In this document: one piece after another, positions 32,201-45,100 of the stretch | How the letters are laid out: every line of letters begins with the position of its first letter | Position numbering within the stretch: position 1 is the first letter of the stretch | Assembly: GCA_035771175.1 (NCBI GenBank) | Contig: CM069592.1 | Location: 41,170,623-41,234,622 of the forward strand | Direction of reading: 5' to 3' | DNA length: 64,000 nucleotides | From: Paratinospora sagittata | Lineage: Eukaryota; Streptophyta; Magnoliopsida; Ranunculales; Menispermaceae | The notes under the pieces: model-generated | Database searches by the model: none | Told to the model about the DNA's origin: nothing | Seen by the model: only the letters and a program-made list of their open reading frames with translations | Position numbers and translations under genes: made by a program

Positions 32201-35200
32201 AGCTTCTCTTTAATAAAGTGTCTATCAATCTCTATATGCTTGATTCGATCATGTTGAACTAGGTTATGGGCAATGCTAATTGCAGATTTATTGTCACAAT
32301 AGAGTCTCATAGGGCCATCCCAGTGTATCTTCAAATCTGTCAAAATTATCTGCAACCATAATAGGTCACAAACCCCTTGTGCCATTGCTCGGAATTTTGC
32401 TTCCGCACTAGATCTGACCACTACATTCTGCTTTTTACTTCGCCATGTCACCAAATTCCCACCCAGAAACGTACAATATCCAGTAGTTGATCTTCTGTCA
32501 ACTACTGAACCAACATAGTCTGAATCAGTATATGCTTCAAGAACCACTCTTGTGTGTCGTTTAAATAAGATGCCTTGTCCTGGAGTCCCTTTAAGATACT
32601 ATAAAACGCGATTAGCTGCTTGCAAATGAATATCTTTAGGGTTGTGCATGGACTGACTTATTATACTTACTGCATATGCAATATTAGGTCTTGTGTGAGA
32701 GAGATAGATGAGTCTTCCTACTAGTCTTTGATACATCTCCTTATTAATAGTCAGGGCTTCTTCAACTTCTCCAAGCTTGTGATTAAGATCAATAGGAGTA
32801 TTCATTGGTTTGCATGCTAGCTTCCCTGTTTCTTTAAGAAGGCCAATAATGTACTTCTGTTGAGAAATAAAGATTCCCTGTTTAGAGTGTGCCACTTCAA
32901 TCCCTAGAAAGTATTTCAATCTCCCTAGTTCCTTGATCTCAAATTCCTCGGTCAAACACTGCTTCAAATTTTGTCTCTAGTTCTCATTGTTTCCTGTCAT
33001 GTGATCAGTAGCACCAGAATCTGAGGGTTTGTCCATTGTGCTAAGCAAAGATTTCAATTTTTCAATGTCGTCTTGGCTGAATCCGTCTGGCACTGGGGAG
33101 TTTGCAACTGTTTGTTCAGTAGACATATGTGCTTGTCCACTGGTCTTCTGTTGTCCTCCTTTGTAGCCCCATTTTTTACTGGAAGTTGAAGGCTTGCCAT
33201 GAAGTTTCCAACACTTCTCTCTGGTATGTCTAGTCTTCTAACAATAAGTACACCATAAATTGTCCCTGTTGTCTCGATTTGGGACCTTTGATGATTCAGC
33301 TCGCGGAGTGTGTCTTCTGATCATTTCCCCGATTGGCAACCATAGCTGAGCCTTCCATCTTCTGAGGTGTGAGCATAACACTTCTTCTGCTTTTTCCAGT
33401 CCGGATAACTGAGATAGTCTCATTCAGAGTTGGCAACTCTTTGCTGAGAGTTTGAACTCTCACTTGATCAAACTCTGCATTGAGTCCAACCAAGAAGTCA
33501 TAGACCCGATCTTTCTCAATATAGTTCTTTAAAACTACAACATCTGTAGGGCATTCAGTCTCAATACACCTATAATGGTCAAGTTCCTGTCAGAAGTTTT
33601 TTAATACATTGGCATATTCGGTGACTGTCATGTTGCCTTGTTTTGTTGTTCCAACTTTCACTTTGATATCATACACTTGGGCTGCATCATGGGCCTTAGA
33701 GTATGTCTGATGAACGACATCCCAAATGTCTTTGGCGGTAGTTAGAAACATGCGTGTATCACTAATGTTTGGCGTCATTGAATTCCATAGCCACGCCATT
33801 ATAGAAGCATCTTCGTTATCCCACGCTATAAACTTAGGATCTCCAGGTGTAGGTCCAGTGCCCAAAAGATGACTTAATTTCCCTTTGCCCTTCAGAAAAG
33901 TACGCACCAGCTGAGACCACTTTAAATAATTCTTTCCATCAAGTCTGTATTCTGCCTGAATGTTTGATAGTTCTCCTTTCTCCGTTTTGTCAACTGCTTC
34001 TTCAGTCTGCACCGTTTCGGAAGTAACCGACATTTTTCTTTTACCCTTTTTTTATTTTTTATTTTTATTTTTTTATAGGTTACAAACTCAAAAAAGAAAA
34101 TAAAAATAAAAATAAAAGAAGAATATCAGATGAAGACGAAGAAGGCGAACTAGGAGCTGCAGATGGCGATGGAGATTAGAGAGATGCAGTGATGCGCAAG
34201 AGAGATAAGTGAGAGAGATGCGCGAGAGACGACGAAGATCAGTAGCAACGTCAAAGATCAACAATGGTGGGTTCGAGCAGCGGCGACTGAAACACAGTGG
34301 CAATGGAGACGAAGGCGTCGACGACGATTAAGATATTGGCAGTGCCGATGAGGAAGACGCAGTAGTCGATGGTGATATAGTAGCAGTGATGAAGAAGTAC
34401 ACACCAATCAGCAACACGAATAATGGCGATGAAGGCCAACGAGGAAGGTTCCGGCAATGAAGGCCAAAATAAAACAATTTCGACGATGAAGGTCGGAAGA
34501 AAAGAAAAATTTTTCAGTTGTACGAGCTTAAAGCTCTGATACCATGTTAAATACTAATAAAAGACACAAAGATGTAACGTGGTTCTGCTCCAAGGCCTAC
34601 GTCCATGGGAGAAGAAAAGAAATATTTTCTTATTCTTGATGATGTCTTAATGGAGGGACACCATATATATAGACATACAGGGCTATGCACACATATAACT
34701 ATAATTACATTTTTAGTAACTACTAAATATAACGATTACTAAAATTATCATCTTTCCTTAAAGGAAATAAATCCTTAAAGGAAATAAATCCCACAGATTT
34801 TGCTCTTCTCAACAACATAACCATAAATATATTTTAATGAAAGTTTTTGACACAAAAAGCCTTGTACACTACCATGGAGGCTTACCTTCAAGGTGACATA
34901 TGGTTCTTTGCCACAAGGTGCTCATGACCCCAAGGGATTGGTGTGATGGCTAAAACTCACCTTAAGAAACAAGAGTCCTTAGATTGTATCCTACTCCAAA
35001 AGGCCATGCTCCATAGGTTTACCTAGTTTGTGTTGATAGAGAGATTTGCAAAGGATTCAAAGATTAAGTTGAATTGATAATAGTGTCTACAAGCTTTTAT
35101 TATGTTCAATTCTGTCTGTCTGTCTTTGGTTAGTCATATGGAAATAAAAGTATTTTGTATCTGATATAGTTCTGAACATGTTTCCATAATTCCATTTGTA

Positions 35201-38200
35201 GCCTTTTTCTTTTCGCGACTATAAAAGACGGGGCAGTAAGCTCTCTATCAACAACAGGGGGGTTGTTCTCCTTTGTCAACTCAAGGGAAGTAGTTGTTCT
35301 CCTTTGTCAACTCCTTGCTTGTGTCGTTGACAAAGTCAACCAAGCCTAAGCAAAGCGTCACGACATAATCCAAAGGTTGGCTTTGTCAACGCTACTACGG
35401 ACTGGGGTGAACAAGCGGAACTTAGTAGAGGCTCGAAGAGGGGCTTACTAAGCGAAGGGTTGAAGGCAGCTTTGCACATGAAGCGAAAAAGGACTTGCTG
35501 GCTTCTTTGCTTTCCGGTGCAGAGCTGCCTTGCTCGTAGACATATGAAGGAAAAATCAAAAGCAAGTCTTGAGGGAGTAAAGAGCTACTTAGGTTTCGTT
35601 CTAGTATAGGTCAGGTGACTCAGGTCTAATACTCCCCCGTTCCAATGTAGCTTTCAGTCACATGTAGGCTTGTAGTGAGAGGCCCACTCTTTTCTCATGT
35701 AGGACCGTGCATCTGTAGTGGTCAAGGCGCTAGCTAGCCCGAGAGTTTTGAAGCTAGTTCAACAATTAGTCATCTTATTGTTAGCATATGTAAACAACTT
35801 AGATTCTCTCTCTGATCCGAGGCTTGCCGATACGTTCAAAATTCAAATATTATAGTGTTTTTGCAATGCCTCTCCATAGAGATTTCCAATCTCTCTCTAT
35901 GACAGATCTGCTTAAGCAATTCCTTACGTTTTAGGACCTCTCATGTAGTCCCCTACATGAGGGTCTCTAAAGTCTAAACATAAGATATAAGCTTCTCTAT
36001 AGGCCTCTAAACGTAAGATATGTGCTTGGGGAGGTACTACTTGCTTAGGAAAACTAGTACCCCCCTTGGGTTGATTTGCCTGTCATTGGCGTGTGATTTG
36101 CTCCTTGATTGGGGTGTTGCCAACCGCCCAAAAATCTTTCCTTATCTCCCCCTTGCCAACCCTCCCGCCAGCCAGGATGAGGATCTATTAAGATTCCTTC
36201 TGTTTCTCATTCAGATTTCAGGATGGTTTCTATTAAAATATGCTTTATTAATCTTTATTTTTGGTCCATGACTCACCGTGGACCGTGTCACATGCGTGGC
36301 TTACTCCCAGCCCATTCAGGTTCCATTCCTAAGCCTGCTTCATGGCATCCATGTGACGGGATGCTGAGTCGACTGCAACATCTTAATGCTTAGGGGCAAG
36401 AGCTCTCAGTTCAGAATTCGGAATTTCTTCATAAACTCTAGACCTCCACAGTCAGAGATTACAAACTTACTTAAAGAAAGATTTACTCCTAGCTGGGACA
36501 TCACGTCCTTATAGACTTCAGCTACTTTCATTTCACCAATGACAATGTCATCTCCAATAAGGGCATACTTACTAAAACGAGTACCATGATAGACCTTTTC
36601 GGCACAGTACCACACGATGAAGTGGTGTCCTTTCCATGTGCCCTTTTTAGAGTGTTAGTGTTTAGGGGAACATAAAATTAGGACAGGATCTTCCTCTAGC
36701 TAATTGGTTCATATCCTCACAGTGACAAAGAAAATATTAAATATTAGACTTAATTCACGGTTAGGGAGCTTGTAGAAATCCATTTTGGTAATGCTAGAGT
36801 TTTAAGAGCTCAAAGTTTTTTCAATTATTTTTTATTTTTTAACAAACAAGTGGTTGGGTGAGTGGTCTAGGGCTGGCATCTCATGAAGTGAGACCAGGAT
36901 CGACTCTCTCTCCTCACTAGTTGGTCATTGAAGGTGACTCCCACTTGAGCCACCATGGGCCCAAGGGATTAGTCGGCGAAGCTCAGATACCATCCGCTAT
37001 CCAAAAAAAAAATAAAAATTCAAAGTTTTTGAACTCAACTCCCTTTGTAATTTGGTTTTTAATATAGGTCTGAAGGGTTCACATTTCTTGTTATATGGCA
37101 TTTTTGGTGACCTAGTTTTACATGTGGTCCAATGCCTTGACAACTCTATATGTCTTTTGCGGACACTATTTATGAATAATTTGTGACACTATTTATCATG
37201 TCAAAGGATGCTTACATTTGGTGAGTGGCAAGTACAAGATTCACATGGACACATGCTAATTCACTAAATGCATAAGGAGTGATAGTAATAGATTGAATTT
37301 GGAAGTGGATGAAGAGAAGAAACCTTATGTGATAAAAGTTTGGCAAATTGGGCAACAACAGTTATTGGTGAGGGGGGAGGAAGGAGGAAGGTTGGGGTGT
37401 GTGTGTGTGTGTGTTAGTTCATTGGAAAATCAAACAAGATTACTAAATCAAAACTCAAAAGCAACAATCTAATGTTTTCTTGGTAAAATCTTAATTTCTC
37501 ATGGGAAAAAAATGCCATAAATCTTTCTACTTTTACATAGTTGATGTTATCATGTTATTTCTTTGTTGTAAATTCTTACCATTAAATATGAGTGTTCTTT
37601 GGTGTTTTACATTACATTTTTGATTGAATATGTGGTGACATTGTGCATCTTTGTGCCGTAGTTGCGTTGCCTTTCCTAGTGAAGATTGGGAGGTTGCTGA
37701 CTCAACTTTGCAGTTTTGGTGAGCATCTAATTTTTATCATTATTTTCTTTTTCTTGTTCTTATGTTGAATTTCATGTTGTTATGGTTGATTGAGGATTTT
37801 TTTTTTCTTCTATAAATGATGAACTTCAAATTGTCTTGAAAAATTGCAAGTTCCCTTGGTGTAAATTTAAAATAAGTGATTTGAAGCATTTTCTTGGTGT
37901 CTCAATTTGGTTACTAATCTTGCTTTGCATCTGAAGAGTTTGGGAATCCGTCAACCATGTCTTAAGCTTGCTATCTTATGTGGTCCAAAAAGTTTGAGCA
38001 TAATGATAAATTGATAATTAGTATTGTAATTCTTCCACACATTAGTAAATATGTGATATCTATGTACCTAAGGAGGGAATTCACTAGAGTTGAAGCTTCT
38101 AATTGGATTGCAGCCAGGGAATGAGCAAATGGTTATAATTGCTCTGATTGATTAAGAAGTTGCTTTAATTTGATGTAGCTTTCCTCTTGCTCTTGTGGGG

Positions 38201-39143
38201 TTGATGGACTTCTTGTCCTTCGAGCCTTCTTTGTTGTACCTCCACTTTTTATTATTATAATAATACATTCTGTTTCTTCTTAAAATAAAAAAAGAAATAT
38301 GTGGGGTATTCTCTTGTTGTTTACTTCTAGCAGTTTGCATAACGTTCTACTTCAATCATTAAAATGTAACAATCCAATCTTGAGGATATACCATGTACTT
38401 GGGACAAGATAAACTAAATATTGACAATTAGTAGTCAATGATAACTACTAATTAGGTGCTACTGTCATAAATTTCTACAAACATCAAATAAACTTAGACA
38501 GTTATACGTAACTAAAGATTAATGCTAGGATTATTGAAGTAAGTCTGGAAATATAAAAAGCCAAATTAATCTACTAAAAAGGTCCAAATCTACTGTTCAA
38601 CTTTATGATCACCAATAAGTTGTTCCAGGTCTCCCAGTACTTTGTATTCCTCTAAAAAAGTTAATAAAATTAAATATAATGACCTCATAGAGCCTATTTA
38701 GCGAGCCAAACTATGGCAATAACATGTGGCTAGACAGGAAATCAATTACTAAGTAATTAGATATGAATGAACCATTTAAAGATGTAAATATGTAAGTAAA
38801 CATGCTCATCAATGGACGGATGTGTGTGTGACCATTTAACTAGTTTTGAGTCTTTTGAGCAAGAGAGCAATATATGTTCCTTGGAATGGGGGACCTGTTG
38901 TTCATACTTAATCGACTTGCAGTTGCCTTTGACCTTATCTTCAGTGGCCTCAGCGTCTTCACTTATCTTTATTTATAGCCTGGATACATTATTTTGTTTC
39001 TTTGTGTGTACAACATGACATTTGGATGTTTGTAGTAGTAGTTTGTTGATACTGAGACACACTTTCAGGGTAAGCCCTTATGTCTCAATGCCAATTGGTA
39101 GTGCCTGTGTCATCCCAAAGGTCACAACAAAGCATCTCCCACA

Positions 39144-39174
<31 letters not shown>

Positions 39175-42100
39175 CATTTTACTCTGTTTTATTTTTTCTT
39201 CTTATTATAAGATTGTCATAAATTGATTTTGCTTCAAATCCGCCCCATAACCATGTTCTTCTCCAATCAGCTTCTCAGTTGATGTCTTCCTTTATCCTAC
39301 TTGCTTTATCACACTCTTTTTCTAGCTTCTGGGACTGGACCTGCTGTCTTGGTTTTTGGTTATTGAACGAGGTGCATTAAGTGGTTTTTGATTATTGGAT
39401 GTGATGCATTACGTGTTTTTTTTTGTATGTCTGATGTTTTTTTTTTTTGGTTGAATTTCTAGGTTTCCCTAGAACTGGCATTTATTTTTCTTTCTTTAAC
39501 ATTTCCTCCTCTCGAATTACTTCTGCTTTGCTGCATATCCTCTAAAGCCTGTCAATGACATCCCTGCTGTAAGCTGATGAATAGTGAATACTGCACTCTT
39601 CAACAAATCATTCCTTGCCCTAAGTTGACGAAAGTTTTTTGTGCGGTCAATCATAGATTTGCTTCATCATAGTAAATCTTGTGGAAATTTTCAAACAAAC
39701 TGACTCAGGTTGAAGTATCAAGGAAGGACATTGGTGCTTGTGGTCTAAAGAGAAAAACAGATGCAGCAAAAATATAATTGATCATTTTTTAGAGAGGAAA
39801 ATAAAATTGATCATTGATGTTGCTAAACCCATTTGCTTGAGAATCTGAGATGAGGATTTATTGATGTTATTGTTGTATAAGAGCCATGTATCATACACTA
39901 ACAATGCTGTTTCCAGTTTTGGAATTATTTTTCAGTTTGCGTATTGTTTTATATTGGTATTTTCTATTCAATCATCTGTCAATTAAAGTGTGGTCGAGAA
40001 ACTTTTACATGAAATCTTTATGTCCGCGGATTCTGCAAGCATAAAGTTTCCTAATTGCGTGCATGTCTTTTGCTTACTTTCCACAGGTTTAGTATAGCTA
40101 GCTACATTCTTGGCCTTGATGCTGACAAGGGAAATGTTAGAAAAGAAGTAGAAGAAACCTTTTTGCCTGTATTCTCAGCATTACTTGATGCTTTCTTGCT
40201 ACGTGCTCAGGTTTCTGTCACTCTCTCTCTTCCTAATTTCAGTTTGCAAGTGTAACAAAAGAACTTTCTTTTTTTTTTTACAAGAAACGAGATCAATTGT
40301 ATTAAGTGTAAGAATCTGTACTTATATACAACCGGGCCTAGACCCGGGAACTAAAAATCAAAACTCTCTAGAATAGGATACCATCCCCGCAGTCAATCCC
40401 GTAAAGAGAAGCCCCTAGCTAGCTTACTAGCACTAACCCACAACGAGGCAAAAGAACCTTCTTCACAGGCTTGGGTTATATATTGCTTGGTGGGTGTACA
40501 ATTTGCCAAGCGAGTAGTTTATTCTTGTGAAAGATCCTATGCATTGAACTGTTGGTAAAAGTATTGTTCCTCTATATAATTCAGTTATCCTAGTTAGATG
40601 ATGTAAAACTTTTTATTGAAAGACCTTTTACCCTGCATAAATCCTACTGGACATTTTCTCTTCCAACAATTTAAGAAATTATGACGCTTCCATTTAATGT
40701 CTAGAACCAATTTACTTTTCTCTTATTTGGATAAACAGTGTTAATAGTATGGAAGACTATATGAGATCTACATTTGAGAGCTCTATCGTGGTGATCTTTA
40801 GCCTAGTGGATTCCAGGTGGCATTGGTGATTTTATTCTAATGTCGATATATTTTCTGAAAGAGGATGATAAACTTTGATGTTTAACCATGTAAAAAAGAA
40901 TTAAGTATACTGACTGGATTTGTTCATTTCAATTGTGATTTTGATTTTTTAGTAGGCATTTGTGAATTATATAATAATAAATTGAAATCCTATTGTATTT
41001 TCAAATGTGGAAACTGGAAGTACAAGTGGTGACTGGTGAGACAATAAAGATTGAAAATCTAGAGAACCTAAGAGTGAAAGCTGGCGGCTTTGGTTTGTGA
41101 TTCAAAAATAGGGATACAATCCAAAAACAAAAATCCAAAAAATGACTTTTTATCGTTTTCTGAAAACAGGTTTTTTGAGTAACATCTTTATAAACTGTTT
41201 CCAAATTTGACCAACCAAGTTTTTCATGTTCGTAGATTTTCAGTGAAAAAACTGCACTCGAATCATGAACCAAAGGGGGCATTAGATATTTAGGATTAGA
41301 AATGACTATTCATTACTAGGGAGAAATAGAAGATGATGTCAATCATAAAATTAAAGCAGGTTGATACTATTTAACTGCTGTATCCCACTAAAGTTAAAAG
41401 GAAAAACTTTATATGATCATTGTTTGGTGAAACATACATTATGGAATAAAAAGGCGAGCAATAAAAAGATAATATTATAATACATAATAAATTATGTGTA
41501 ATAAGAATGGAAATGTTAAGGCAGATGTGTGGTAAAACATTATAAGATAGAATTTTAAATGAGTACAATTGACATATAGTAAGAGTAGCTCTGATTGAAG
41601 ATAAAATGAGGTAATTAATAAGGTGGTTTGGACACACATAGAAAACCATTAGATGCATTAGTTTGGAAGAGTGGCATATGAGTCATTATAATAATGATTT
41701 AGTAAGAGGAAAGCCATAAATAAACATGGGTGTGGGTAATTAAGGAAGATTTAGGTAGTGTTGGGTAACCCAACTCTAATTCTTACCTCTAATTTGTTAA
41801 AAATCTAAGTGAAATAGAGAGGATCGCAAAACTGAACAGTTTGGTAACAATTTGACAACTTGTAGACAAAATAGAGGTTGACATATATAGTAGAGGTTAA
41901 ACATCTAAAATAAAAAACAAAAAAAGTTTTGCTTTTTCTTGCAGAGATTCATCCCCTACTTGTAGCAGAGAATGAACGGCTTATGTTAGGAATGGTTTAT
42001 TATCTACCAAATTTGCATGTAATCATCAATATAGAATAATTTGTCATTACCCAAATTCAGTAAGTGATGATTAATATAGAGTTAATGTATATTAAACAAA

Positions 42101-45100
42101 TATTGCATATAATAACTAATATAGCATCTAATTTTTATGTATTTGAATGTTTTTTTTTTTGGTTTTACAAAGCTACACAAATAATATTTTTTCAACTTTT
42201 TAAAATTTAAATATATTTAAAAGAATGACAATTAATAATTCATATAATTATGATGTAATAAATAAATTTATTATTAATGAAAAATATATATTATTATAAA
42301 CTTAATCGGTCATTAATTGTTCTACAATAAAGAATTTGTTTTTTAAGTTGAATTTTAATTATTAATCTTATGTATATAAATAATACTCAACTCAACTAAG
42401 CCTTTTCCTAAGTACATGGAGTTGGCTACATGAATTTGCTTCCTTCACTTTGCTCTATTGAGGGCTAAATAGACATTCCTTATAGGCTGTAATTCCACCG
42501 GGACATCACGTCCCTGTGGCCTTTTACTCTGTTTTTAATATAATATATGTTTCTTGTCAAAAAATAAAATAAAATAAAATAAAAATAAAATAAATGCACA
42601 TTTTGATTAAAAAAATCAATTGTTTGCATAACAAGAATTTGAGATTTTGAATAAAAAGTCTCTAAAATAGAACTAAAAATAAGAGGTTGGAGCATTAATT
42701 ACTCATCCCAACTCAACTCAATTAAGCTTTTTCCTAACTATATAGGGTCGATTTCATGAATTTGCTTCCCCCACTCTGCTCTATCCAGGTCTAAGTCGAC
42801 ATTTAAATTACAAAAAATTATATTTTTCTTAATTATTATTGTCCATGCTATTTTAGGTTGGTCTCTATCTTTATCATTACCATGGATTGTTAAAATATTT
42901 TTTTCCTAATTGGAGCATCTAAAGGTCTTTGTTGTATGTGTCGAAACCATCGTTATTGGGTTTCTCTCAATTTATCTTCAAATGGGGCTACTCCTACCAT
43001 TTCTCGAATATGTTCATTTCTAATTCTATCTTTTTAATGTTTTACCTCATATCCATCTTAACATACGTATTTGCGTTACACTTAGTTTGTTCATGTGTAG
43101 TTTCTTTATTGCCCAACATTTTGTTCCATATAGCATAGTTGGCTTAATAACGATTATCGGGTTATATAAATTTTCCTTTCAACTTCAATGGGGTGCATCA
43201 ATCATATAATACTCAAGAAGCACTCCCTCCATTTAACTTGTCCTGCTTTAACTCTATGATTCACAATTTCACATCCTTACCTATTTGACCTTCTTGATGG
43301 GTAATAAATCCCAAATACCTAAGACCCCGTTTGGTTCGTGATTCAAAAACTGTTAACTGTATCCAAAAATTTTAAAAATGGAAAACACATTTTGTTGATT
43401 AAATTCAAAAAAAGTTTTTTGAAACTTTAAAAAGGAAACATATTATTTTTAGAAAACAACAAAAAGTCATTTTCTAACAAAGCACCCACTAAAATTTTCA
43501 CTTTTTTGGTATCTCTTGGCTTTCAATCTTCACAGTCTCTTCATTTGTTTTTGTACTTCTACTGAAATTACATTTCATGTATCCAGGTTTAGACGTACTA
43601 ATCTTGAACTCTTTAGATTCTAGAGCCTCTGTCCAAACCTCTAACTTAACATTTACTCCATATTTAGTTTCATTGATCAACACTATATCATTTGCAAATA
43701 TCGTACACCATGGAGCATTAACCACCGAACAACATATTTAAAATAAGCTATTTTTAAATAAACTCTTGTTAAAGTAGTGCTAATTTTTTTAAGTGTAAAG
43801 TTACCAACATTGCCTTAGTACTTTGTGATATAACAGAAAAAAAAAAGTTGACCCTTGATAGATTGGAGTTGTGTAAGTGTTCCTATGGCCAACCCCATAT
43901 AATTGAAAAAAGGTTTTCTAACAAAATTACAATTTCCCATTGGATTGCTTGAAGAAAATTAGAGAAGAAAGTTGCTAAGCATAAGGAATGAGGAGCGTAA
44001 CCCTGTTGGGGTTCCTACAATCAACTTCTGTACTTCCAAATCAATGCAAAATCTCAAATTAAAAATAAGATATATATATATATATTCTTGCCTTTTCCTT
44101 GCTTTCTCATTCTATACGATCCATTTTTATTACATTGGTATTTCTTTTTAATCAACCTACCAAATTTTGGATAAAGTATGATTATCATGTACTGGATTTA
44201 CATGCATTGATGAGTTCTTTCTCCTCTTCACTATGTTGCAGTTTATATGGCTTATGACCTTTTTCTTTGATAGGTGGATGATGCTACATTTAGTGGTGAA
44301 GTTGGAAGCAATGACTTGCCCGATGGCCTTAAACAATTTAGGACTGATTTGGCGGAGCTTTTTGTGGATATTTGTCAGCTTTTAGGATCTTCTTTATTTG
44401 TACAAAAGGTGTGTAAACTTCCAAAATAGTTGAACTTGGTATGTTATATAGATATGTGCAAGCCTGATCAGAAATATAATTCTACAAAACAACACAACAT
44501 TCTGAGTGATATTCCTGTGGCATTATTTTACTTGGCAACTTTCTTGGATGCAGCCCTACTGTACAGTTACTACTTGAAGACATCTCTAAATATGTATAGT
44601 GGAAGTAATTGATAATAATCACATCTTAACTAAGAGCTTTACTTCTTGTTGCCCGACAAAATTCATATTATGGTGATTCTAGAATATTGGTGTGAAGAGT
44701 TGATTGCAAGATATCTAACCCCTATAGGGCATGAACTTGTAGGTTTTGTTGACTATGGTTCTTTTTGTCTATAACACCAGCCATGCTCTATGGAACCGAA
44801 TGTTGTGCAACAAAGAAAGAGCACCTTAATATTGCGACGAAATAAAATTAATAAGATGGAGATGTGATAAAACATTAAAGGAGTAATTTTTTTTTTTGGG
44901 AGAAGAAACGGAATTTATTAAAAGAAAGAGAAAGGGAACGAGGTCTCAACTAGAAGATGAGAGCCCCAAAACCCAAAACAACGAGAGCAACAAAAACAAG
45001 ACAATGAAAAACAAAAATTACCAGAGATAAAATGCGAAGGAGTTGATTAAGATGGTTTAAACACATAAAACAAAGACCATTAGATGTGATGATAAGAACA

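Larger units (their letters stand above)
31746..34817 (-). mobile_element. Ty1/copia retrotransposon, internally deleted, TSD TAACC
   Basis: Complete ends: LTR at each side beginning TGTTAAATAC and ending CAACA, flanked by perfect TAACC duplications at 31,741-31,745 and 34,818-34,822. Minus orientation: the primer-binding site TGGTATCAGAGC (initiator tRNA-Met type) lies beside the LTR at 34,545, and the purine tract CTTGAGGGGGAG beside the LTR at 32,054. Coding content is gag, a protease motif and the distal RT plus RNase H; integrase and most of RT are gone. Antisense to the importin gene in which it sits. Confidence 0.92.
30965..37661 (+). other. Importin intron 8 (6.7 kb)
   Basis: Splits an AG|T serine codon. 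Contains the copia element at 31,746-34,817, an organelle-like block at 35,195-36,660 with a mitovirus-type remnant, and a SINE candidate near 36,848. The stretches 30,965-31,740 and 37,020-37,660 are AT-rich with nothing recognised beyond a (GT)n run near 37,396-37,414. Confidence 0.85.
40211..44273 (+). other. Importin intron 10 (4.1 kb)
   Basis: Contains an L1 tail (40,268), two MITEs (41,080 and 43,324) and several RTE LINE remnants in both orientations (41,500-43,730). The remaining stretches 40,460-41,080, 41,780-42,380 and 43,740-44,270 are AT-rich with no recognised features. Confidence 0.75.

Noticed and set aside
36020..36271. Plus-strand ORF of 83 codons in the organelle-like block
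   Set aside because: Has hydrophobic stretches but no recognisable mitochondrial gene; overlaps decayed sequence on the other strand.
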